This document shows, one piece after another, positions 33,140 to 44,600 of a DNA stretch of 64,000 nt. Each line of letters begins with the position of its first letter. Position 1 is the stretch's first letter. A program made the position numbers and the translations under genes. The DNA is taken from positions 1,364,001-1,428,000 of the forward strand of contig OX596340.1 of NCBI GenBank assembly GCA_951394405.1, written 5' to 3'. The notes beneath the pieces were generated by a model. The model did no database searches and was not told the DNA's origin. It was given only the letters and a program-made list of their open reading frames with translations. This DNA comes from Coprinellus micaceus (taxonomy: Eukaryota > Basidiomycota > Agaricomycetes > Agaricales > Psathyrellaceae).

Positions 33140-36100
33140 ATGGCCAATTATTACCGTGACGATCGCGGCGGGTCTCAGTATGAACATCTCGCCGACGCTG
33201 CTTTTTCTTGTCAGTACTGCGGGAAGCAGTACTTGGCGGTTCACCATCTTGATATACATCAGCAGACGGCATGCTTGTCCGCAAAGCGAAGCATCTGCGA
33301 ACTCCTGCAGAGCACCAGAGCACACTGGGAAGCCAAAAAAAGACAACGTACTCAAGAACCATACAACGGGCGACCTCATGACGGAAATGTTGCTTTGACT
33401 GCAAGCGCACGCTCGCCGGTGGGTCCCAGCGGTGCTACCCACCTAGTATGCCGAGGCTTACTGGCTTGTACAGGTAGCCTCGCCCCCGGTCATTGAAGTT
33501 CCGGAAGCTTCTCCTCCTCAGGCACCCGAACACAGCACTCTCACTGAGGTGACCCCAGTGACGGTGAGTTTCCTTGCGTCTAAAATACCCGCAATCGATT
33601 GACCCATGACACCCTGGACTCCAGTTGCCACCAGACACTAGTCATGGGCCGGTCGCTCAGAGGAAGGCCAAGAGAGAGAAACGGATTCCGGCGCGGTTCG
33701 ACCCCGACCAGTTTGAGCGTCCAAAAGCTATACGACGCGGTGGGAACCCAATCGTCTCGGCCGCCTCAGGTAAGAACCTCCCACTGGCATTAGAAGTCAG
33801 AGTCATGTCGAGCTAAGGGCGACTTCACACCGACAGTCGACACGGAACACTTGTGCATCCCGTCAGCACTTCTGGAATCCTTGAAAGAGATCCGAACATC
33901 CATTGTGCACACATCCGAACCGAGCGTACTTGGCATTGTGAGGAGATACAATCTGTATAACGAGGCAGTGCCGGCGAGGTTCGTTGGCAACCAGCTCGTT
34001 GTGGGATCCGATTCTGTGGGCCGAACTCCCGCTCTTCCCAGCCAGATGGCCTCCGCTCCTCCCAGTCAAATTCATTCGGATACTACCAGCCAGAATCCTT
34101 CCGCTACTCCCGGCCAGGTTCCTCTCAAGGTCAATGGAGGCGATCAGCAGTCGTATGGCCCATTCGGGAACAAGTCTGGGTTTCTCCTGGCTGAGTGGTA
34201 TTGGAACTCTACCAACAAATCCTTTGGCGACTTTCAGAAGCTAGTTTCAATCTTCCGGGACCCAGACTTCAACCTCTGGGATAGTATCAGTATCAACTGG
34301 AAGTCCGCCTTCACGTCTTTAGGCGCAAATCGAGACGAACTTCTGGAGGAAGACGGAGTATGGATCAAGGATGATGGCTGGAAGGTCACCCCTGTCTCCA
34401 TCGATATCCCTTTCCACTCCCAAACGAAGGACCCTGGAACCAAGCCATACATCGTGGGGAACTTCCGCCACCGGTCGCTCACCGCTGTGATCGAAGAGAA
34501 ACTCCGCGACCCCCACAACGCCCATCTATTCCATTATTATCCTTACGAGGAATCATGGAAGCCGACGACCACAGGCACCGAGTCGGAACTCTATGGGGAG
34601 ATGTATACCTCTCGGGCGTTCCGTGAGGCCTACGAGGAAATCCAGCGACAGCCTTCCACCAAGAAAAATAAGGGTCTAGAAAGAGTCGTCGTGGGTCTGA
34701 TGTTTTGGTCGGATGCGACTCAACTCACATCTTTTGGGGGCGCCAGCTTGTGGCCCGGCTATCTGTTTTTTGGAAATGAATCCAAATATAGAAGGGCTCA
34801 GCCTTCAGAGCGTCTTGGGTACCAGGTCGCTTACTTTATGAAGGTGCGAAAATCGTTACGTGCTCGACACTTTCCTGTTATTCAAAGGGACCCCTTAGCT
34901 CCCCGATCACCTCAATGACCACCTGAAAGACAGGAATAACGGAAAGCTCCCGACCGATGCCCTGTTCACCTACTGCGCCAAGCAGTTGTTCCACAAGCAG
35001 TGGTCTATCTTGTTGGACCAGGAATTTTCAAATGCGTACAGGGACGGAATGGTTGTTCAGTGTCCTGACGGTAAACCCCGATGCTTTTACCCCAGGATCC
35101 TAACATATGCTGCTGATTACCCTGAAAAGGGGGTATCTCCTTATCATTCAATGTAATCTCCGCACTAATTCGAAGTTTCCACAGGGTGTTGTTAGCTGGA
35201 CTTCGCAATAATGGCTGCCGTCCATGCCATCGCTGCCTGGTGGAGAAAGGGGAGATTCATAAGCTTGGTTCCCCCTACGATGTAGCACGGCATACAGCGA
35301 ACCGGGTTTCAGAGGACCAAAAAGCTGCCGTCCTTCACGCTCGCACTGCGATTGCGAAGGGCTACGCGGTCAACAGTAGTGCTTTTGAAGAATCCCTCAA
35401 GTCCATGTCTTTGGTGCCGATTGAGGTTCGTCTAATCCCTTAAAATCACAAATGACCGACTGACACTTACACACTGAAGAACGCCTTCGAGGCACGACTA
35501 TCGATTAACATTGCCGAGGCTCTGGTTGTCGACATCTTACATGAGTTTGAGATTGGGGTATGGAAAAGGCTATACATCCATCTGATGCGCCTACTCCCTG
35601 CCTTCAGCTCTAGGATGGGCATCACACTATCCGCAGAGCTGAACTATCGGTACGAGCTTGATGTTCCACCCCTGCTAAGCTTCCGCTAAGACTGCCACTT
35701 GTTCCATTTTAGATACCGAGCAACGCCAGCATTTGGCAGGGACAAGGTCCGCAAGTTCCCTTTGAACGCCTCGGAAATGAGGAGAAAGGCCGCACGAGAT
35801 TTCGAAAACTTGCTCCAGGTATCGTCCACTTCCCTATCCGTTCTCAATGATTCGTCCACTTACATATACGAAGTGCGCTATTCCAGCCTTCGAAGCACTC
35901 TTTCCGGAGCCCCATGCGTCTATTCTAGTGCGACTCTTATATCTGTGTGCTCAATGGCACGCGCTGGCAAAGCTTCGACTTCACAACGACCTCAGTCTTC
36001 GCCTTCTTGACTACACGACGGCACACCTTGGCGCGCAAATGAGGCTGTTCGACAGGACCACCTGCGCCCCAACCCCCACTACGGAGTTGGACAAAGAAGC

Positions 36101-37595
36101 GGAAGCCAGAACTCGGCGAGAGGTCAAGAAGGGGGCGGAGAAAGGCGCTACTACTGCGAAGCGTCCAGCACAGCTCGGCATGTACACCATTAAATTTCAC
36201 TTTTTAGGTGATTATACCTCCACAATCCGGCAGTTCGGCACCACAGACTCTTTTTCTACGCAAATAGTCAGACCTTTCCCCCGAACCCCTCTCCGAACCC
36301 CTGCGCTGACGACTTGCATCCTTAAGGGAGAACTATACCATCGGGTGCCAAAGTCATGGTACAGCCGGACGGACCGGAAGGAATACGAAGGCCAGCTTTC
36401 CCTCATCGAACGACGCCACGCTCGACTAGCTCAAATGCGGGATGAAATGACCGACCGTGATGCTCTGCATCTCAAGGTCCCGATACAGATCCCTGACAGT
36501 ACAACGTACTCGATGAGTTCGCAATACACAATAGGGACCAACCAGAACACGCCGGTTAGGTTGGATTCATTCAGAGTGAGCGCCCAGCCTACACTCGCCC
36601 CTTTGGCATATCGTAACCTCATAACCTGTCTCGAACACAGGACAACATTTCCGCTCTCAAGCGACACCTCCTTCCTCGAGTCCTGAAGAAGATGGGATGT
36701 GATCCCGGCATCGTTGGGAAGAGTGCGTGGCAACACGTCGTTATTCATGAAAACAGGTGTTATAGCCATCGGTTGCTCCGTATAACTTACCCCACCTACG
36801 ATTTACGCAACGACGAAGATGTCATTCATATGGACACACCGCAGTGCAATGTGATGTTGCTCAACAGCGCATACACCGCGAAAACGCGCAGTTTCCAAAG
36901 CCCATACGTCTACGCCAAGGTCGAGGGCATCTATCACGCCAACGTAGCCTTTGTCGGCCAACTACCTCTCCCAGGTTATCATCGTCGCCCCTGGCATCGG
37001 CTGGATTTCATTCACATCCATTGGTGGCGATTCCTCCAGGCAGATGGCGAGTTCTCTCTTGACCGGGTGGAACCTGCATGCGGACCCGACGGCTGGGATT
37101 TCATCGATCCAGCGGATATTCTTCGTGGCGTCCATCTGATTCCACAATTCGCTCTTGGAAAACGCGATCCAAATGCATGCAAAGTGCTGCGACTTCAGGG
37201 GCTGCCTTGCAAATCCTGCGAAGGACAGTGGCAAGCATGTTACATTAACAAGTACGTGACCTCCAATTCTATTCCCTCTTCCACATATTCAAGGACACAT
37301 ATTCACCCCCTTCTTTAGATTCGTCGATCGAGACATGTTCATGCGGTTCCAGTTTGGGATGTCGGTGGGACACTCATATATGTATAAGCCCCAGAGTCCG
37401 TTCCCCGAAGCTCATGTGCCGACCGTCCCCGCACGGATGGATTGGTGTCTAGATGTGCAAAACCCCGGAGAAGACTCCGAAGAGGACGTGGAAGAGGGGA
37501 TCAGTGGGTACGATGGGCTCGGCGGTGGATTGGAAGATATGGACGATCGCGAATTGGCCGTGTATCATGAAATGTATGATTATGCGTACCGGTAA
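33140..37595 (+). CDS. Plavaka-class DNA transposase, nearly intact
   Basis: About eleven exons match the Plavaka (KDZ-related) transposase layout seen in mushrooms. Exons 1-4 are 33140-33418, 33474-33563, 33625-33769 and 33837-34843, all in phase. Residues 24-45 form a C2H2/C2HC-like finger (FSCQYCGKQYLAVHHLDIHQ plus a later C). The catalytic core includes GFLLAEWYWNSTNKSFGDFQ, VVVGLMFWSDATQLTSFGGA and WPGYLFFGNESKYRRAQPSE, the conserved block with the SDAT aspartate. Next is LFHKQWSILLDQEFSNAYRD with CFYPRILTYAADYPEK. A Cys cluster GCRPCHRCLVEKGEI follows, then VVDILHEFEIGVWKRLY, the family hallmark, and AQWHALAKLRLHND, KFHFLGDYTSTIRQFGTTDS and DFIDPADILRGVHLIPQFAL. The acidic C-terminus ends at 37595. 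All junctions keep frame except the one near 35131-35190, which needs a very short intron or hides a one-base shift. The protein would cut and rejoin DNA at its element's ends in the nucleus. Activity is inferred, not shown. Confidence 0.88.
34021..34128 (+). repeat. Imperfect repeat in the transposase N-terminal linker
   Basis: Related units encoding a (P/T)SQ-containing linker (PSQMASAPPSQIHSDTTSQN and on) are spaced about 30-33 bp apart. Low-complexity expansion within a disordered linker is the likely explanation. Confidence 0.4.
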
Positions 37596-38689
37596 ACCAC
37601 AACCCTGTGCCATTGGACGCCACGTCAGATCCACTGCTGATGGTCGACTCCTACTACTATACTCATTAGCTACTCCGGGTTGTGCATTTTGGAGGTCCTC
37701 CAAGTCGTGCGAGGAGGTAAGGAGATATTGACGCGCCGGATTCCGATTTGGAGTTAAAAGTTCGCTGCTATGATAGGTCAGCTCCGAGCCCACCGCTGGC
37801 ACCGACCCATAATCCCCCAGATGAGGAAGCCCGAAACAAAGCATAGCCCCAGCGAGTAAGCATCTACGCACATCCAATCCAACGTTGTGAATACATGTCC
37901 GAGTCGCCTCCCGCAACTCCTTCTTACTAGGTGTGGCATGGCTCCATTGTTCAATCTCCGCTCGGTGATGCCCGAGAGTTTGCAGTGCTCCAAGCACCTG
38001 AAATCATTGCTTGGCTTTAACTGCAACCTCGAGCGTGCGTTGCCCCCACTTGGTTTATTCTGGACTCAGACTCAATTACCTGTCGCGGAATGTGATATTG
38101 CTGCTCAGCGCTCAGGCGCCCCCATTTCTATATCACATTCGCGGTGTTTTGAAACGACTAAATGGAAGTTTTGATATTTGAATTGGTGCGCCCTTGTCGA
38201 CACTGAATTTTGACGGAGAACTTGACATACTGACAACCTTGGGTGGTAATTTAGCCTTTTCGCAGTATTGTGGTCGCGCCGCCAATGCTTGAAGCCTTCG
38301 GCCGGTGTTCGACTTTGCAGCGATATTTTGGTGCGTGTACGCGCCAAGGGTCCGGCCTGATGCAGGGTCTGGCATCGCATATTTCCACGAATGCTACGCT
38401 GTGTATTGCGGGCATCGCTTTCGGAAACTTTGGGTCGAAGCGCATGAGCGATGAACGCGGACAAATGATGAAGATAATATATTCGAGGGCCTGGTGAGCC
38501 GGTAAATGTATCTACGGCATCCAGTCCGCTGATGGAACTATGTCGCAAATTGCTTCCCCTTTCACCTTTCAACGGAGTGCTGGAATGCGCGGTAAGGTCG
38601 ATTTCGATCTTATACTCCTCCTTCTCCTTCTTCTCTTCCTACCCACCTCCTACCCACCGGTTTCTCACCCTCAGAAGTCGTGCGATCCG
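37596..38689. other. Intergenic, right flank of the Plavaka element and promoter of the DUF6533 gene
   Basis: Open frames on both strands (for example minus 37449-37997) overlap the transposase end and carry no motif. A strongly pyrimidine-rich tract at about 38611-38660 precedes the ATG at 38690 and resembles the CT-rich core promoter of highly transcribed fungal genes. Confidence 0.35.
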
Positions 38690-40633
38690 ATGCCAGACCC
38701 CGCCAATTTGTTGAGCACGTTCGATGTTCAAACGCAGGGAATGCACCTCATGTGGACCGCCAGTGAGTCCTCCCTATCACCCTCCAAGCACTCTTGCGCT
38801 CACTCCGGGTATGCAGCTGCGTGTTTCACGATCCTGCTCTATAATCATGCACTCACCTTCGATAAAGAGGTCGGTTTCTCTACCATGGAGCACATATTTT
38901 TTTCTAACCTTGGTCTTGCCCCCAGATCTCACACATCTGGCCGTGCGCGACCCCTTGCCTCCGATTGCTCTCTCACCCATATTTTCACTCCTCAGGTCCC
39001 GCTTATCGCTTGCGAAGATCCTTTTCCTTCTCAACCGCTATGCCGCCGAAGGAGTACTGGTGTACGTCCCATCACGTTGCCCATTGCATCTAAGCCTTCG
39101 CTGACCTATGGTGTGGAAATGAGTAGTTCAAACTTCTTCGCGGTGGGGTGGATGCAGCGAGATCCTCACGCTGGGGTAAGCCTCTAGAAACCGCTCTTGG
39201 GGTTCAGTGGCTGACATGGACCTGCGCTAGTGGGTGTGATAGTCCCTCGCCGTCGGCGTCATGCAGTAAGGGCTCACTCTTTACAGATGTTGGTCCCATC
39301 TCGAGTGGCTGCTCATGTATGTACTTTCAACTTCTCCTCATTGATCATGAGCACCGGGGCGTGGGCATCTCTGATACCCTTCAGAGGATTCATGCTTTCG
39401 TCTATCACTGTCCAAGGTATCGACTTTTGTCTTGGGGTCAGCCATTTACTAACGCCCCCACAGGCATCTTGGTCTTGCGTGTATGGGCCCTACGTGAGTC
39501 GGCAGCGATGTTGGGCGGTCGCCATCTTCTAGTCCCAGCCTACCGTTTACCATGGCCAATTTTCCATCTAGATCGGTGTCATAAAGTAAGGAGTTTGGTT
39601 TCACCGTCCTCTCGGAGAGCTAACCGCCGCCCGTGTGTGCCTTCAGGTCGTCCTTGCCTTGACCTCTGCATGCTATTTTGGTGAGTTCTCTAAAAACTTG
39701 CTTCCCTATTCCCCCGCTAGAGTTGCAAATGTCATGTGATCCCCCCAGGAGGAATAGCAGTTCGCGTAGGATTACTCGTCAAGAGCTTTGTATCCAACAC
39801 TGAATCGGACAGTAGGTTCAAAAGTACCGTGCTTGTAGCGACGAGACTAATGATGTGGGGCCGTAGATGTTGCCGAGAAAGCGTCGTTCACCGCATGTTA
39901 CACTATTAGAATGGCGGACACCGTCTTAGGTATTTGGTGCGTACTGCATCCCCAAAAATCAATTTAGTCACCCCTTTTCTTCGCCCCGTCACTGGTGGGA
40001 GACTGACGGGGTTGTACTGGCAGGATTTCTACCCTCGTCACCGAACTCTTTCTGTTCTTGTCGGTCATTGTCTGGGCGTGGATTTGGAAACCCAGGGAAA
40101 TCCCGGCATCGAGCCTGGTCAAATTGATTGTGCGTGCACTGTTCACGATTTTTATTCACCTCTCTAACCCCACCACGATCACAACGCGTAGGTCCACGAT
40201 TCAACAATATATTTTGTTGTGTAAGTATCCACAGTAGGGTAGGGAAATGGGTGGACATCCGGCTGACCTTTTCATGCTTTTCATGACGTACCTTTTCCAG
40301 CAACTTCAGTGAGTTGCTTTGGTTTTTCAATGCAAGTACGGAAATGCTGACTCTTCTTCAGCATTGTTAGTTGCCAGTTCCGTCACATTTGCATACGCAC
40401 CAGCCTTCGTCTCCTACCTCCTCGTCGGTCCGTCCGCAGCTGCGTGTTGCGTGTTAGGTTCCTACGTCTTTTTGAACATGCGGGCGAAGCACCATAGGCA
40501 AGACGATGAAGTTGATTGGGAAGAACGCCTAAACTCCGGCGTATTGACAACTTTGGAAGATCCGTCGATCTTTGTCACGATAGCACTCACCAATCTGGAC
40601 TTGGAGAATTTGACGGAGGCCGGGGGGTCGTAA
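38690..40633 (+). CDS. DUF6533-type multi-pass membrane protein
   Basis: The ATG at 38690 begins MPDPANLLSTFDVQTQGMHL. In-phase junctions then give ACFTILLYNHALTFDKE, ISHIW and SRLSLAKILFLLNRYAAEGV, the DUF6533 signature (short helix, LTFD.E, then a K.LFLLNRY helix). Later exons contain ILVLRVWALY (conserved LR.WALY element), VVLALTSACYFG and a final exon with FAYAPAFVSYLLVGPSAAA. This continues CVLGSYVFLNMRAKHHRQDD and ends in a cytosolic tail EVDWEERLNSG to the stop at 40633. The pattern implies about seven TM helices, as in the fungal DUF6533 family of presumed plasma-membrane or receptor-like proteins of unknown ligand. Several middle exons (39.2-40.3 kb) are only partly resolved. The family is usually present in many copies in Agaricomycetes. 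Confidence 0.65.
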
Positions 40634-41678
40634 GGATGAGCGGCGGCGGTCTCCAAGTGCAGGATTGAAAAGAGATGATACACACATTCAGTACTGCCCT
40701 TGTCGTACCACCCGAAAGGAATCGAGGCAATTTGTAGTTACCGTATCCAGTCAGTCCTAAGTGCATGAGGTATCGCCTCGTTTCGCGGGGTACAGGGTCG
40801 AATTCAATTTGGTCCATTGCCAAAGAATCACCCAAGAGGGCGGGAGGGACCGATGAAATAGCGAACGACCTGGCCTCACCAGAGCTGGAGTTGTGAGCTT
40901 TATCTTATCAGCCATTACCGTTATGATATCGCATTCCTGGGGAAGAAATTTCGGTCGCGCGCCTCCCTGGAGATGACAGGACATGTGAATATTTGGACGG
41001 TTTGTATGCTTAGAGTGACTTCGAAACTATGATTCAAGGCGCAGGTGGCCAGAGGTGGCGCTCAGGTATTCGCTGATGAGGCGCTTGTCAGGGCTGATGG
41101 TTTCTGGTCGGCGTGATCCAATCGGACAAATTGTCGGATCATGCCGCCGGCCGATGATCAGGTGCACCTGGCTTCACCAGCTGTCAACGAAAAACCTGAT
41201 GGAGTTGTTGTGCACATAGGGCAGCAGTGCAGCCTCAGAGAAGGCCAAGAGAGGGTACACAAGAGCCTAAGGTGTCTTGCAGCGTTTACCACCTTGTCGA
41301 ATGGATCGCCTTCCACGGCTTGAATGTGTCACTCTCATGACCGTACTCACACTTGACAGGGAGACACCTCAAAAGCCGCCCGTGATGCAGAGTGACGATG
41401 TTGACTGGTATCAGAGTATTTACAGGAGCCCTGGGATATCCGCTGGGATGCTCTGCGCTCCGGCTCTTCTGGCTCCGAGTTGTCCTCGATAGTGTTCGGG
41501 GGAGAGCGCGTCGGTGCCTAATTTGGAAATCTGGCGCCCGCAAGCGCGCTTCGAAACAGGGGCAAACAACGTACGCGATCACGTGCGGGGCGCCTGATTC
41601 AACGGCGCTCAACCGGCGTGCAACCATGACACAAACGCCCACTGCTGCCGTCCTCAAGGCTTGCCATCGCCCACCACA
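40634..41678. other. Intergenic, promoter side of the Cdc11/Nud1-like gene
   Basis: About 1 kb with overlapping open frames on both strands and no motif. It probably holds the 3' end of the DUF6533 gene and the promoter of the next gene. No TATA box is obvious. Confidence 0.35.
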
Positions 41679-44600
41679 ATGTCGGGAGACCCACGCAACC
41701 AGCCAGCATGGCAGACAGAAGAGCTTCAGGAGGAATGGGTCGACCTTGAGCCTGAAGAATCCGAGGACGATGGCGACGACGGCCAGAGTTATGGCACTAG
41801 GTCTATTTCGCTCACTGCGCCTCTCAGCACCCACATCCAAACAAACAGCGACCTGGACCATGGTGGACCACAGGACAACACGACGCGGGCCCCAGGGACC
41901 TTCCTCGTTCGAGAAGAAGTTGCGCATGCACCACTGGTACCCAAGACACCTGGGCGTAATGGGAAACCGGCCATCAAGGACTTTTTCGCTCCCCTACCTC
42001 TCGAGCGGATGTTTGACCCACCAACACCTCCCAGCCGTGGAGGGAGTTCAAACTCGAGGCAAAGTCTATCCCCGCCTCGTTCGGCGGTCGTCGTCAGCGC
42101 AGGAGGAAGTTCTGGAGTCTCGGATGAGATCATCGAAACCGACCTACCGAATATGCAGTCGTTCCACGGCAGGAAGCCCAGCTTAGCGTGCCAGTTCACC
42201 TTTACGGTGCCGAAGGACGTTGTTTCCCGACTCAATCCACAAGCCCATAGTACTCCTACCCCGCCGCTCCACCCCCACTCTTCCGCACCCCCCACCGATT
42301 CTCGCCTCAGGCTGTTCCAGTTTCAGTACGACACTTATACCCGAGAACACCTCTCCGCGATGGTAGACTCCATCGCTATCAACACGCCCTCTGGTTCTGG
42401 TACGAGCACAACCTCGCCTCCAACCTATGGCCAGCATCTATCTCGGGTCTCCGAAGTCACTGGAACCGGTGTGGATTTCAGCCACTTACGCAGTGCGAAA
42501 AGGATCAAGCTAAGTCCTCTGAGCGAGTACTACGGAGAAGGCACCGGTGCCAGGGCTATGGTCGTTCGACCACAGGGCAAAGACTACGTGGGCGAGTCTC
42601 GATCACTCATGGAGAAGATTAAGCAGGCCCGCGACTTCTCCACTATCTCCACGGTAGCAAGCGCGACTGCAACGCCTTCCCAAGGGCACAAGGCCACCAG
42701 AGGAGTCGATTCCGTTACGGTTAGTACACCTAAAATCGGACCTGGTAAGGATCTCCTCTCTGGTGTTCTGCTTCTGCTGATGGGGTATGTACGTCTAGAT
42801 TCCTCAAGACGACCATCCTATCTATCCGTCCCAGACTCGCGCCAAGATAATGCTGCATCTATATCTAATACCTTAACATCTAAGGGCAATTCTTACTCAT
42901 CCCTTCATTATCGCCGAAATGCCATGGCCCTCATGGACCAAATCAAGAGCGACATGAAGGGCCCGAAACGAATATTCTCTAGCGACACGGATCTATCAAC
43001 CATCGCTACTCAAATTGAAGACAGTTCCGATTCATACAACCGCAGCGCCCTCTCTAGCGCTGTCCATCGACGGAAAGCTTCACGGGGAGAGAAGGAGAGC
43101 CCCGTTCCGAAAGGACTTGGCCACCGGCGTACATCATCGACGAAATCCAGTAGTTCTCGGACAAAGCATCCAAAGAGGAACCACTCACGGACCGTTCCCC
43201 CAGATGAAGTTGGGCAGGCTCTTGCCAGCAGCCTCGCGCGAACATCCTTATCCGATCGTGAACCCAACGCGAACGCGAGTAACACCAACGCCGCATTATT
43301 ATCAAGCACGAGCCGACCACTAGAACGCCGACCTCCATCTTCCCTTGCACCGCCTGCGTACCCTTCCATTCGTGCCGGCGCGAACGAGGACCTCAACCGC
43401 TATGTCTCTTCGAGTACCACTGCTTCTGGAAGTACCGGAACCACATTGACCTCCGGAGCACCCTCCTTCATCAAGCATGCGGGACCGCCTCATCTCCGAA
43501 CCATAGTCCCGACCGACATTCCGCCAGTACCGGAAAGATTAGGGGACATGCTCTTCGACAGGGTTATGATGAAATGGGTCAAGAACACCGAGCTGGCGAA
43601 TCGGGACCCGGATGAGTCGGGTGGTTCTCTCGCAGAACTAAGCGATGATCCTTTCGGCGACATCGAGAGCCTACGCGATGAGTCTCGTGGTAGCGGAGAT
43701 GAGGACGCTAGTCCCATCCGGGACGAGCTAGAACCGGCCGCGGACGAAGAGGAGGGTACCCCCCGAGCCGGTGTGGCTGAGATGAGCGCGATTGAAGAAC
43801 GCTCAGAAGCCGAAGACGATGGTGATGATGAAGAGCTTGAGCTTACAAGCTTCTCGACTGATGCTTCGGCCCACCTTGTTAACATCATGGCGGCGGTCGA
43901 TACAACGGGCTACGACGACGGTGACGAGACGACGGATTCTGAAGAAGATGAAGACCTGTTGAGTGGGACTGTAACAACGACAGCGACGGTGCCTGTTATA
44001 GACTACCAATCTGGCGACGAGAGCTTTAGCCCTGCAAATGTGCATCATCGTCACCCCCAAGTGCCCTTAGTCGCGGTGTCGGCGGCGTCACCCTATCTTG
44101 GGCTTGACATCGGTCTGTCAACGCCTTCCTCGCGCCTCCACACGCCCAACAAACGAGCCGGGGGGAGCGGTGTGGCGGCCACCCCGATTCGTCCTGCACT
44201 CAAGTCGAGCGGGACCCCCAATTCGGCGATGAAGAGTCGCAGTGCGCGGTACGAGACGCCGCAGGGCAGGCAGCCCCACGGGCGATCGGTCAGCTTCTCG
44301 GACGGGAGGACGGAGGGGCCCATGAAGGACTTGAGTAGCACCATGTCGATGACAGATTCTGAACCATTGACAAGTAGTCGAAGTCGAAGTACCCAGGGAG
44401 GACGGGCGTTCCACGACAACACTGCGATTACGCAGCCATCGGCGAGGACTAAGCGGATAGCGGACATGATGGATGCTCTAGTCAATTCAGGTTCGTTTTT
44501 TGGTTCCATTTTCCTTGTCGTGGAAAGGTGCTAACGTATTCCTTGTTTGTTTGGGGATTTTATAGACTTTGAGGAAGACGATTCGCCGTCCAAGGCTAGC

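Noticed and set aside
37449..37997. Minus-strand 182-codon frame at the transposase 3' end
   Set aside because: Antisense to the acidic C-terminus of the transposase and without motifs.
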